This document shows, piece by piece, positions 7,496-15,233 of a stretch of DNA of 24,994 nt (its first letter is position 1; the number at the start of each line of letters is the position of its first letter). The notes beneath the pieces are model-generated. The model worked only from the letters and a program-made list of their open reading frames with translations, was not told the origin of the DNA and did not search any database. The stretch spans positions 1 through 24,994 of the forward strand of contig NZ_CABUHK010000077.1 of assembly GCF_902491285.1 (NCBI RefSeq). The letters are read 5' to 3'. Both the position numbers and the translations under genes were made by a program. The stretch comes from an uncultured Bacteroides sp. GTDB taxonomy: Bacteria; Bacteroidota; Bacteroidia; Bacteroidales; Bacteroidaceae.

Positions 7496-10150
7496 ATGCA
7501 TTATCGTATTTCCTATCTATTCATAACGTTTATCTGCCTGTGCTCCTTTGCGACAACAGGTATTGCGCAAAATGCCAGCACTGATGAAGACTCAAAACCT
7601 GTCATCTTATACTCGGGAACACCTAAAAAGTATGAGATAGCGGACATCAAAGTCGAAGGTGTGAAGAATTACGAAGACTATGTGTTGATTGGACTATCCG
7701 GACTATCGGTAGGACAGACAATCACTGTGCCGGGCGACGAAATCACCGGAGCAATCAAGCGTTATTGGCGTCACGGTTTGTTCTCAAATGTACAAATCAC
7801 AGCCGAGAAAATAGAAGGCAACAAGATCTGGTTAAAAATCAGCCTGACACAGCGTCCACGTATATCAGATGTACGTTATCATGGCGTTAAGAAGTCCGAA
7901 CGTACCGATTTGGAAGGCAAGTTAGGTATGGTGAAAGGTATGCAGATTACTCCGAATACCGTAGACCGTGCCAAGACATTGATTAAACGTTACTTCGACG
8001 ATAAAGGATTCAAGAACGCAGAAGTCATCATCTCACAGAAAGACGATCCTTCCAGCGAAAACCAAGTAATTGTCGATATCGACATTGACAAGAAAGAGAA
8101 AATCAAAGTCCACGCCATTGAAATCGTTGGTAACTCCGCTATCAAAGCTTCCAAGCTGAAACGGGTGATGAAGAAAACCAACGAGAAAGGTAAACTTCGC
8201 AACCTCTTCCGCACAAAGAAATTCGTGCCGGAAAACTACGAGGCGGATAAGCAACTTATCATCGACAAGTATAATGAGCTTGGATACCGCGATGCTATGA
8301 TTGCCAAAGATAGCATCTCACAATATGATGAAAAAACAGTCAATGTATATCTAAACATAGACGAAGGCCAGAAATATTATCTCCGTAATGTAACTTGGGT
8401 GGGTAATACACTTTATCCTTCCGAACAGTTGAACTACCTGCTTCGTATGAAGAAAGGGGATGTATACAACCAGAAGTTATTGAACGAACGTATCTCTACG
8501 GATGATGACGCTATCGGTAACCTATATTACAACAACGGCTACCTGTTTTACAACCTCGATCCGGTGGAAGTAAACATTGTCGGCGACTCTATCGACCTCG
8601 AAATGAGAATCTATGAAGGCCGCCAGGCTACCATCAACAAGATCAACATCAGCGGTAATGACCGTTTGTATGAGAACGTTGTCCGTCGTGAGCTTCGTAT
8701 CCGCCCGGGACAACTGTTCAGCAAGGAAGACTTGATGCGTTCTTTGCGTGAGATCCAGCAGATGGGACACTTTGACCCGGAAAAACTACAACCGGACATC
8801 CAGCCGGATCCGATGAACGGAACTGTTGACATAGGTTTGCCGCTGACTTCAAAAGCAAACGACCAGGTAGAGTTCTCGGCAGGTTGGGGACAAACCGGTA
8901 TTATCGGTAAGTTAAGCTTGAAGTTCACCAACTTCTCCGTTGCCAACTTGCTCCATCCGGGGGAAAACTACCGTGGTATCCTGCCGCAAGGTGACGGACA
9001 GACATTAACCATCAGTGGACAAACGAATGCTAAATACTATCAATCGTACAGTATTTCATTCTTCGACCCCTGGTTTGGCGGAAAGCGTCCGAACTCATTC
9101 TCAGTATCAGCTTTCTTCTCTGTACAGACAGATATCAGTAGCCGTTACTACAATTCCAGCTACTTCAATAACTACTACAATAGTATGTATAGCGGTTATG
9201 GCGGCTATGGTATGTACAACTACGGTAACTACAACAACTACGAAAATTACTATGACCCTGACAAGTCTATCAAGATGTGGGGACTTTCCGTAGGTTGGGG
9301 TAAACGTTTGAAATGGCCGGATGACTACTTCACACTCTCCGCAGAGTTGGCTTATCAACGCTATAACCTGAGTGACTGGCAATATTTCCCGGTAACCAAC
9401 GGTAAATGTAATGACCTGAGCATCTCGTTGACTTTGGCACGTAACTCCATTGACAATCCGATCTTCCCGCGTTCGGGTTCTGACTTCTCTTTGTCAGTTC
9501 AGTTCACACCGCCTTACTCGCTGATGGACGGTAAAGATTATAAGGGATATTATAGCAATCCAGAGACTGGTAGCATAACCCAGGACAACATGAATAAGCT
9601 CCATAAATGGATTGAATACCACAAATGGAAATTCAAAGGCAAAACATATACTCCGCTGATGGATCCGGTTGCTCACCCGAAATGTCTGGTATTGATGACA
9701 CGTACGGAATTCGGTCTGTTGGGTCACTACAACCAATACAAGAAATCACCGTTCGGCACATTCGACGTAGGTGGTGACGGTATGACCGGTTATTCAACCT
9801 ATGCAACGGAAAGTATCGCCCTGCGTGGTTACGAAAACAGCTCATTGACCCCGTACGGTTCCGAAGGTTATGCTTATGCACGTCTCGGCATCGAATTAAG
9901 ATATCCGTTGATGCTGGAAACAAGTACTAACATTTATGTGTTAGGTTTCCTTGAAGCAGGTAACGCATGGCATGATATCAAGAAATTCAATCCGTTCGAG
10001 TTGAAACGCTCCGCCGGTGTCGGTGTTCGTATCTTCTTGCCGATGATTGGTATGATGGGTATCGACTGGGGTTACGGTTTCGATAAAGTATTTGGTTCTA
10101 AACAATATGGCGGAAGTCAATTCCACTTTATCTTAGGACAAGAATTCTAA
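7496..10150 (+). CDS. bamA: Outer membrane protein assembly factor BamA
   Basis: The central Omp85 protein of the BAM complex, which folds and inserts beta-barrel proteins into the outer membrane. The signal peptide ends near FATTGIAQ. Periplasmic POTRA repeats cover about residues 40-445; successive starts can be seen at YEIADIKVEGVKNY, PRISDVRYHGVKK, IKVHAIEIVGNS, YYLRNVTWVGNT and ATINKINISGND, giving five. The barrel follows (about 450-884) and ends in an aromatic strand, FHFILGQEF. The L6-loop RGY motif is at 777-779 (IALRGYENS). An unusual 36-residue stretch rich in Tyr, Asn and Gly lies at 551-586, probably in an extracellular loop. The stop codon overlaps the next ATG (TAATG). The 884 residues exceed E. 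coli BamA (about 810), partly because of loop insertions. Confidence 0.96.
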   Translation: MHYRISYLFITFICLCSFATTGIAQNASTDEDSKPVILYSGTPKKYEIADIKVEGVKNYEDYVLIGLSGLSVGQTITVPGDEITGAIKRYWRHGLFSNVQITAEKIEGNKIWLKISLTQRPRISDVRYHGVKKSERTDLEGKLGMVKGMQITPNTVDRAKTLIKRYFDDKGFKNAEVIISQKDDPSSENQVIVDIDIDKKEKIKVHAIEIVGNSAIKASKLKRVMKKTNEKGKLRNLFRTKKFVPENYEADKQLIIDKYNELGYRDAMIAKDSISQYDEKTVNVYLNIDEGQKYYLRNVTWVGNTLYPSEQLNYLLRMKKGDVYNQKLLNERISTDDDAIGNLYYNNGYLFYNLDPVEVNIVGDSIDLEMRIYEGRQATINKINISGNDRLYENVVRRELRIRPGQLFSKEDLMRSLREIQQMGHFDPEKLQPDIQPDPMNGTVDIGLPLTSKANDQVEFSAGWGQTGIIGKLSLKFTNFSVANLLHPGENYRGILPQGDGQTLTISGQTNAKYYQSYSISFFDPWFGGKRPNSFSVSAFFSVQTDISSRYYNSSYFNNYYNSMYSGYGGYGMYNYGNYNNYENYYDPDKSIKMWGLSVGWGKRLKWPDDYFTLSAELAYQRYNLSDWQYFPVTNGKCNDLSISLTLARNSIDNPIFPRSGSDFSLSVQFTPPYSLMDGKDYKGYYSNPETGSITQDNMNKLHKWIEYHKWKFKGKTYTPLMDPVAHPKCLVLMTRTEFGLLGHYNQYKKSPFGTFDVGGDGMTGYSTYATESIALRGYENSSLTPYGSEGYAYARLGIELRYPLMLETSTNIYVLGFLEAGNAWHDIKKFNPFELKRSAGVGVRIFLPMIGMMGIDWGYGFDKVFGSKQYGGSQFHFILGQEF

Positions 10151-10689
10151 TGTATCACAAAAAACTAAACGTCATGAGAAAATCTATTCTATTAATCATG
10201 TTGCTGTTTGCAGTCGATATGACGGCAAACGCACAGAAATTTGCACTGATCGATACGGAATATATTATGAAGAATATTCCGGCTGCTCAAAGCGCCAATG
10301 AGCAAATGCAAGAAGCTACGAAAAAATACCAGAGCGCAGTAGAAGCTCTGGCAAAGGAAGCACAGAAGATGTTCCAGGATTACCAGGCGAAATCTTCCAC
10401 ACTCTCTGCCTCACAAAAGACAAAGAAAGAGGACGAGATCGTAGCTAAGGAAAAAGAAGCAGCCGAACTGAAACGTAATTATTTCGGCCCGGAAGGCGAA
10501 TTAGCCAAGATGAGAGACAAGCTGCTGACTCCGATTCAAGATGATATTTATGAAGCTGTGAAAGCCATATCACAACAACATGGATATGACATAGTGGTCG
10601 ACAGAGCCTCTGCTGCAGGTATAATTTTTGCAAATCCACGTATAGATATTAGTGATGAAATACTAAGAAAATTAGGATATTCAAATTAA
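10150..10689 (+). CDS. OmpH/Skp family periplasmic chaperone, first copy
   Basis: Skp-type chaperones form trimers with long coiled-coil arms that hold unfolded outer-membrane proteins in the periplasm and hand them to BamA. Here a signal peptide ends at about TANAQ, followed by the family start KFALIDTEYIMKNIPAAQSANEQM, then long charged helices (about 50-115, rich in Lys, Glu, Ala, Gln), then the closing strand region YDIVVDRASAAGIIFANPRIDISDEIL. The ATG at 10150 overlaps the bamA stop (TAATG), suggesting coupling. An in-frame ATG at 10174 (MRKSILLIMLLF) would also give a complete signal peptide and may be the true start. A second copy follows directly. Confidence 0.93.
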   Translation: MYHKKLNVMRKSILLIMLLFAVDMTANAQKFALIDTEYIMKNIPAAQSANEQMQEATKKYQSAVEALAKEAQKMFQDYQAKSSTLSASQKTKKEDEIVAKEKEAAELKRNYFGPEGELAKMRDKLLTPIQDDIYEAVKAISQQHGYDIVVDRASAAGIIFANPRIDISDEILRKLGYSN

Positions 10690-10694
10690 TTTCA

Positions 10695-10702
10695 TACATT
10701 TG
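10695..10702 (+). promoter_or_regulatory. -7 box between the two skp genes
   Basis: TACATTTG matches TAnnTTTG and begins 6 nt after the stop of the first skp, 43 nt before the next start codon. No clear -33 TTTG is present. It may give extra transcription of the second chaperone. Confidence 0.5.
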
Positions 10703-10745
10703 CATCCGGAAATAACTAAAAATCATTCAAATAAATTATAGAACT

Positions 10746-11261
10746 ATGCTAAAAAAAATTGCACTTGTAATGTTGCTTGCACTCCCAATGGGTGTATTTG
10801 CACAGAACCTGAAATTCGGTCATATCAATGCACAGGAGATTATCACTGTAATGCCGGAATTTACTAAAGCCCAAAACGACATTCAAACATTGGAAAAACA
10901 ACTCACAGCCGAACTTCAAAGAACTCAGGAAGAATTCAATAAAAAATATCAGGAATTCCAACAAGCTATCGCCAAAGACTCTCTTCCGGCCAATATCGCT
11001 GAGAGAAGGCAGAAAGAGTTGCAGGATATGATGCAAAGACAAGAACAGTTCCAGCAAGATGCCCAACAACAGATGGCAAAAGCACAGAATGACGCAATGG
11101 CTCCTATCTACCAGAAGTTGGACGGTGCTATCAAAGCTGTTGGCGCGGCAGAAGGTGTAATCTATATCTTCGACCTGGCAAGAACTCCGATTCCATATGT
11201 TAATGAAGCACAAAGCATCAACTTAACAAACAAGGTTAAGGCACATCTCGGTATCAAATAA
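10746..11261 (+). CDS. OmpH/Skp family periplasmic chaperone, second copy
   Basis: A 171-residue paralogue of the preceding gene. The signal peptide (LKKIALVMLLALPMGVFAQ) is followed by NLKFGHINAQEIITVMPEF, the Skp start. A strongly helical, Gln/Glu/Lys-rich stretch (about 45-115, for example QKELQDMMQRQEQFQQDAQQ) forms the predicted coiled-coil arm. The closing segment is EGVIYIFDLARTPIPYVNEAQSINLTNKVKAHLGI. This is the more canonical of the two copies. It has its own -7 box upstream, and the series ends with a strong terminator 28 nt after its stop. Having two adjacent Skp genes behind bamA implies divided roles or a mixed trimer, which is inference. Confidence 0.95.
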   Translation: MLKKIALVMLLALPMGVFAQNLKFGHINAQEIITVMPEFTKAQNDIQTLEKQLTAELQRTQEEFNKKYQEFQQAIAKDSLPANIAERRQKELQDMMQRQEQFQQDAQQQMAKAQNDAMAPIYQKLDGAIKAVGAAEGVIYIFDLARTPIPYVNEAQSINLTNKVKAHLGIK

Positions 11262-11288
11262 GTATAGATACCTGAAGAAAGAAATTCT

Positions 11289-11334
11289 AAAAGAGAAAGC
11301 GAAAGAAGTTTAAACTTCTTTCGCTTTCTCTTTT
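11289..11334 (+). terminator. Perfect 46-bp palindrome terminator after the bamA-skp operon
   Basis: The two 23-nt arms are exact reverse complements centred at 11311/11312 (GTTTAAAC), with GAAAGCGAAAG in the left arm and CTTTCGCTTTC in the right. The right arm runs straight into seven or more T residues. Because it is symmetric it could stop transcription from both sides. The murI -7 box starts only 8 nt further on. Confidence 0.9.
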
Positions 11335-11341
11335 TTTGGCG

Positions 11342-11349
11342 TACATTTG
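11342..11349 (+). promoter_or_regulatory. -7 box upstream of murI
   Basis: TACATTTG matches TAnnTTTG, 21 nt upstream of the murI ATG. The -33 region would fall inside the right arm of the preceding terminator, and no TTTG is seen there. Confidence 0.5.
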
Positions 11350-11370
11350 CGTATATAAATCCTGTTTGTC

Positions 11371-12213
11371 ATGAATCAACATCTATCACATATACCCGGC
11401 CCCATTGGAGTGTTCGACTCCGGTTACGGCGGTCTGACCATCTTGGACAAGATAAGAGAAGCATTACCGGAATATGATTATATGTATCTGGGAGATAACG
11501 CCCGCGCCCCTTACGGAACACGCTCTTTTGAAGTCGTATATGAGTTCACGCGGCAAGCTGTCAACAAACTATTCGAGATGGGATGCCATTTGGTGATATT
11601 AGCCTGCAACACAGCTTCCGCCAAAGCTTTACGCAGTATTCAAATGAATGATTTGCCGAATATTGATCCGGCACGCCGCGTACTCGGGGTGATTCGTCCT
11701 ACCGTAGAATGTATCGGCAACATTAGCAAGAACCAGCATATCGGTGTACTGGCAACGGCAGGCACCATCAAATCCGAATCTTATCCACTGGAAATACATA
11801 AGCTGTTCCCTGACATTCAAGTAAGCGGAGTAGCATGCCCAATGTGGGTGCCATTAGTAGAAAATAATGAATCGAAAAGCGACGGAGCCGACTACTTCAT
11901 TCGCAAATACATCGACCAATTACTCTCAAAAGACCCGCAAATAGACACCGTCATCCTGGGATGTACCCACTTCCCGCTCCTTCTTCCTAAAATCCGGCAA
12001 TATATCGCCAATGACATTAGTGTAATCTCACAAGGCGAATATGTGGCAGAAAGCCTGAAAGATTATTTAAGAAGGCATCCGGAAATGGACGCAAAGTGCA
12101 CAAAGAACGGAAACTGCCAATTTTACACCACAGAAGCAGAAGAGAAGTTCTCTGAATCAGCGTCTACATTTCTAAACCGTGAAATTAGCGTAAAACACAT
12201 AACGCTCGAATAA
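11371..12213 (+). CDS. murI: Glutamate racemase
   Basis: Converts L-glutamate to D-glutamate for the second residue of the peptidoglycan stem peptide. It is a cofactor-independent Asp/Glu racemase using two cysteines as acid/base pair. Both are present: Cys79 in LACNTASAKALR and Cys198 in ILGCTHFPLLLPKI, with His200 beside the second. The substrate-binding start GVFDSGYGGLTIL carries Asp16, and YLGDNARAPYGTRS at about 39-52 is also typical. The length of 280 is normal. It stands behind a strong terminator with its own -7 box, so it is transcribed separately from, but next to, the uppS-bamA-skp genes. Confidence 0.96.
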   Translation: MNQHLSHIPGPIGVFDSGYGGLTILDKIREALPEYDYMYLGDNARAPYGTRSFEVVYEFTRQAVNKLFEMGCHLVILACNTASAKALRSIQMNDLPNIDPARRVLGVIRPTVECIGNISKNQHIGVLATAGTIKSESYPLEIHKLFPDIQVSGVACPMWVPLVENNESKSDGADYFIRKYIDQLLSKDPQIDTVILGCTHFPLLLPKIRQYIANDISVISQGEYVAESLKDYLRRHPEMDAKCTKNGNCQFYTTEAEEKFSESASTFLNREISVKHITLE

Positions 12214-12252
12214 ATATTACGGAAAGAATAACCATTTGTCCCTCTTTTTTGT

Positions 12253-12260
12253 TATATTTG
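12253..12260 (+). promoter_or_regulatory. -7 box upstream of the DUF2007 gene
   Basis: TATATTTG matches TAnnTTTG, 29 nt upstream of the ATG at 12290. A TTTG at 12235-12238 is only 14 nt away, too close for a normal -33. Confidence 0.5.
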
Positions 12261-12289
12261 TAGGTAACAACCCCTAATACCATAAGATC

Positions 12290-12523
12290 ATGAAAGAAGA
12301 AGATTTTAGCAAGTCAATAGAAGTATTCTCCGGTTCTCCATGGGAAGCCGAAATCATCAAAGGGTTATTAGAGAGTAATAATATCCTCTGCGTTATCAAA
12401 GACGGGATTATGGGAACACTCGCTCCCTATATCGCCCCTTCCGTTTCTATCCTTGTCACTGAGGAGCAATACGAAGTCGCCACGGAACTTATCAGAAGCC
12501 GTGCCGAGAAAGATAGCGACTGA
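12290..12523 (+). CDS. Small DUF2007-type protein
   Basis: A 77-residue acidic protein without a signal peptide or membrane segment. The pattern (VFSGSPWEAEIIKGLLESNNILCVIKDG, then PSVSILVTEEQYEVATELIRS) matches the DUF2007 'putative signal transducing' fold, a small ferredoxin-like alpha/beta domain resembling PII-type proteins. The biochemical role is unknown. It has its own -7 box, lies 76 nt after murI, and its last 32 nt overlap the predicted end of a decayed antisense aminotransferase gene. Family assignment is by recognition of the conserved pattern. Confidence 0.8.
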   Translation: MKEEDFSKSIEVFSGSPWEAEIIKGLLESNNILCVIKDGIMGTLAPYIAPSVSILVTEEQYEVATELIRSRAEKDSD

Positions 12524-12867
12524 TACGATTCAAACTTTCTTTGATATTCTCCAATGAATCAGCATAGGAGAAACGTACATACCCTTCCCCTCCCGTTCCA
12601 AAGTCCACGCCGGGAGTAATGCCGACATGCGCATGTTCGACACATCGAACGCAAAGCGATAAGAGTCGGTGGTAAATTTACGTGCATTGGCAAAAACATA
12701 AAATGCGCCTTGCGGTACTACCTTGATTTCAAATCCTATCTCCCGAAGACAGGCAATCATATATTTCCGACGCTCATCATAAATTTGCCTCATACGCTCA
12801 ACATCCAAGTCAGCCTGACGCAATGCGGCAATTCCTGCTTGTTGGGCAACACTGGACACACAGATAA
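12492..12867 (-). pseudogene. Decayed fragment of a PLP-dependent aminotransferase (fold type I)
   Basis: Only the C-terminal third of an aspartate-aminotransferase-like enzyme (family about 390 residues) remains. The first part reads FICVSSVAQQAGIAALRQADL, then ERMRQIYDERRKYMI, then VPQGAFYVFANARKF, and reaches FAFDV near 12640. The reading frame then shifts: the expected continuation EHAHVGITPGVDFG, GGEGYVRFSYADS and LENIKESLNRIS lies in the next frame down to a TGA at 12492. One missing base near 12638 explains this. Upstream, an in-frame TAA (12868-12870) precedes FICV, and no lysine-containing PLP-binding part exists. The fragment cannot make an active enzyme. It lies antisense between the DUF2007 gene and proB. 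Confidence 0.88.
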
Positions 12868-12916
12868 ATTAAGTCCCGTTGCAACTTCTGCTAAGATAAT
12901 TCTTTCTAGCCTGTTT

Positions 12917-12949
12917 TTGTAACATATCGGCAAAAATATCTATATTTGT
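12917..12949 (+). promoter_or_regulatory. proB promoter
   Basis: TTTG at 12917-12920 and TATATTTG at 12942-12949 are separated by 21 nt, a good match to the Bacteroides -33/-7 arrangement. The -7 box ends 21 nt before the proB ATG. Confidence 0.7.
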
Positions 12950-12970
12950 ACTTTCAAATCGTTAGTAAAG

Positions 12971-14053
12971 ATGAAACAGGAATTTACACGAATCGCAGTA
13001 AAAGTAGGAAGCAATGTATTGGCACGTCGCGATGGAACGCTGGACGTCACCCGCATGTCGGCACTTGTCGACCAAATAGCGGAATTACATAAATCCGGTG
13101 TGGAAATCATTATGGTTTCTTCGGGAGCCGTTGCTTCCGGACGCAGTGAAATACACCCGCAAAAGAAACTCGACAGTGTAGACCAGCGTCAGCTATTTTC
13201 TGCTGTCGGGCAGGCTAAACTAATCAACCGCTACTACGAACTTTTCCGCGAACACGGCATTGCTGTCGGTCAAGTACTGACTACGAAAGAGAATTTTGGT
13301 ACTCGCCGCCATTATCTGAACCAAAAAAACTGTATGACGGTGATGCTCCAAAATAATGTCATTCCTATTGTCAATGAAAACGATACGATTTCTGTCAGTG
13401 AACTGATGTTCACGGACAACGACGAACTATCCGGTCTCATCGCTTCCATGATGGATGCACAAGCGCTTATCATCTTAAGCAATATTGACGGCATTTATAA
13501 TGGTTCTCCTGCCGATCCCAATTCTTCCGTTATTCGGGAAATCGGTCATGGCAAAGATTTATCCAATTACATCCAGGCATCCAAGTCCAGCTTCGGTCGG
13601 GGTGGCATGTTGACAAAAACAAATATTGCCCGCAAAGTAGCTGACGAGGGAATTACAGTCATCATCGCCAACGGGAAACGTGACAATATCCTGGTCGACT
13701 TGCTGCAATGCCCCGAAAATACACTTTGCACACGTTTTATCCCTTCAAAAGAAGCGGTATCCAGTGTCAAAAAATGGATTGCCCACAGTGAAGGATTTGC
13801 AAAAGGAGAAATCCATATCAATGAGTGCGCCACAGAAGTTTTAAACTCAGAGAAAGCGGTCAGCATACTTCCGATTGGAATCACCCGTATTGAAGGAGAA
13901 TTTGAAAAAGACGACATTGTGCGCATCATAGATTTTCAAGGAAACCAGGTGGGCGTAGGAAAAGTCAATTGCGACTCAAAGCAAGCACAAGAAGCTATTG
14001 GGAAACACGGAAAAAGACCGGTGGTACACTATGACTATCTGTATATCGAATAA
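12971..14053 (+). CDS. proB: Glutamate 5-kinase
   Basis: First step of proline synthesis: ATP-dependent phosphorylation of glutamate to gamma-glutamyl phosphate, which ProA then reduces. The amino-acid kinase domain (about 1-250) shows the phosphate-binding start VKVGSNVLARRDG, MVSSGAVASGR near 48-58, IPIVNENDTIS near 133-143, and the FGRGGMLTK segment near 210. The C-terminal PUA domain (about 275-360) contains KGEIHINECATEVL and closes with RPVVHYDYLYI. The length of 360 fits the two-domain form. Proline feedback inhibition is usual in this family, but nothing in the sequence tests it. In this window proA is 3 kb downstream, not adjacent: two lipoprotein genes and a repeat-rich gap lie between. 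Confidence 0.96.
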   Translation: MKQEFTRIAVKVGSNVLARRDGTLDVTRMSALVDQIAELHKSGVEIIMVSSGAVASGRSEIHPQKKLDSVDQRQLFSAVGQAKLINRYYELFREHGIAVGQVLTTKENFGTRRHYLNQKNCMTVMLQNNVIPIVNENDTISVSELMFTDNDELSGLIASMMDAQALIILSNIDGIYNGSPADPNSSVIREIGHGKDLSNYIQASKSSFGRGGMLTKTNIARKVADEGITVIIANGKRDNILVDLLQCPENTLCTRFIPSKEAVSSVKKWIAHSEGFAKGEIHINECATEVLNSEKAVSILPIGITRIEGEFEKDDIVRIIDFQGNQVGVGKVNCDSKQAQEAIGKHGKRPVVHYDYLYIE

Positions 14054-14084
14054 AAACAGTATCAACAAAACAGCATAAAATAAG

Positions 14085-14118
14085 TTGCAAATAGAAATAC
14101 CAAACGCTTTATTTGCAA
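14085..14118. repeat. 9-bp inverted repeat after proB
   Basis: TTGCAAATA (14085-14093) and TATTTGCAA (14110-14118) are exact reverse complements with a 16-nt loop, 31 nt after the proB stop. No T-run follows, so it is a weak terminator at best. The right arm overlaps the TTTG of the next promoter (14112-14115), so an operator role is possible. Confidence 0.5.
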
Positions 14119-14143
14119 TAAATTATTAATAGCAGTATATTTG
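14112..14143 (+). promoter_or_regulatory. Promoter of the lipoprotein pair
   Basis: TTTG at 14112-14115 and TATATTTG at 14136-14143 have a 20-nt spacer, one of the two best -33/-7 matches in the window. It lies 26 nt upstream of the ATG at 14170. The lipoproteins are therefore likely transcribed independently of proB. Confidence 0.7.
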
Positions 14144-14169
14144 TTCACTAGAACAAACAATATAACTCC

Positions 14170-15198
14170 ATGCTATTAAAACATTGGCATTTTGCACTTA
14201 TAACCATCATCTTCTTAACTACCTCCTGCGGAAGTGACAAGGATGAACCAGCAGTGAGCTCAACTCCGCCTTTTCCTGTCGGTAAAGAGTTTAATGTAAG
14301 TCTAGACATCGCCCCTTTTCTTGAAGTAGACGAACAACCATTAGGACGTTCAGTCACCTCCGACCTACCCGGCGGATTATACGCAGTCAACGTATTTTGG
14401 AAAGGGAAAGGTCTGAGCTCTTTCCAACCTTATGCATCCGGTCTTTTCGACGATCCTTACAGAGTGGAAATAGGGTTAATCGTAGGATATACCTACCGGT
14501 TTGATTGCAGTTTCTTAGATTATAAAGACTCTCCATACGGCAAAGTGGAAAATGACATTCCCCTTTATGGTCTTCCTTTCTCATGTTCCCCCTCAAAAGG
14601 AATAGATGGACATATCACCAATGACTTATTGATTTCAATTAATCCTCTAAATATCAATCAGTCATTCTACCAACATATATATAAAGGTGAAATGCAAATG
14701 AAACAGGACAGTACAAGCATTCATCCCACCGTTAAGCGCTTCTTCGGCAGCCAGCAGCTAGAGTTTTTGACTCCGAGTACAAACACTTCCGTTTCCATCT
14801 CATTAAAACGCGCCTATTATTCGGTACAATTCACCACAAACGAGTTAAATCCCGGTGACTCCATCAAAATCACAGCAACAGATATTTCACCGCTTTATCT
14901 ATTATACTCTCCCGACGGAATATCAAAATCTGAAGAACGGAACATTTCAATGTACGACATATCAGATTATTACACAGCAAGGTTAAAGGAAGACGAGACA
15001 ATTGGATTCACCATCACCTACCGACCGGCCGACGAAGAAGAATGGCATACCATATACGCTGACCAAAATCTTAAAATGAAAAGAAATAAAAAGAACATAA
15101 TCAAAATAACCAAGATAGACAAATATATAAATGATGCCACCATCTCTTTCGGTGAGAATGCCGAGATGGAAGAAGCAGAACAGGAAATTGGGGAATAA
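14170..15198 (+). CDS. Lipoprotein of unknown function, first of a paralogous pair
   Basis: A 342-residue secreted lipoprotein. The signal peptide ends in LTTSC, with Cys20 as lipid site, and GSDKDEP follows, an acidic tail consistent with surface export. I do not recognise a named family. The predicted structure is mostly beta: an N-terminal region to about 60, a strand block with PYASGLFDDPYRVEIGLIVGYTYRFDCSF (about 97-125), a middle part with PTVKRFFGSQQLEF (about 187-200), and a closing beta domain with IGFTITYRPADEEEWHTIY and the basic KMKRNKKNIIKITKI. The C-terminus is Glu-rich. The next gene shares this architecture, including GYTYR, RFFG and an Arg-Ser at 60-61. The fold resembles fimbrillin/anchor-type beta-sandwiches, but that is a weak inference. 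It has its own promoter. Confidence 0.8.
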   Translation: MLLKHWHFALITIIFLTTSCGSDKDEPAVSSTPPFPVGKEFNVSLDIAPFLEVDEQPLGRSVTSDLPGGLYAVNVFWKGKGLSSFQPYASGLFDDPYRVEIGLIVGYTYRFDCSFLDYKDSPYGKVENDIPLYGLPFSCSPSKGIDGHITNDLLISINPLNINQSFYQHIYKGEMQMKQDSTSIHPTVKRFFGSQQLEFLTPSTNTSVSISLKRAYYSVQFTTNELNPGDSIKITATDISPLYLLYSPDGISKSEERNISMYDISDYYTARLKEDETIGFTITYRPADEEEWHTIYADQNLKMKRNKKNIIKITKIDKYINDATISFGENAEMEEAEQEIGE

Positions 15199-15233
15199 TC
15201 AATCATATCAAAGTTAAACAACTACTAAAAAAC

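Noticed and set aside
9107..9382. Minus-strand frame that looks like a Val/Ile-rich membrane protein
   Set aside because: It is the antisense of the Tyr/Asn-rich part of bamA: TAC and AAC codons read backwards give GTA and GTT (Val). The sense-strand gene fully explains it.
14085..14118. proB terminator
   Set aside because: The 9-bp inverted repeat is real, but has a 16-nt loop, an AT-rich stem and no T-run, so I list it only as a repeat of unknown role.
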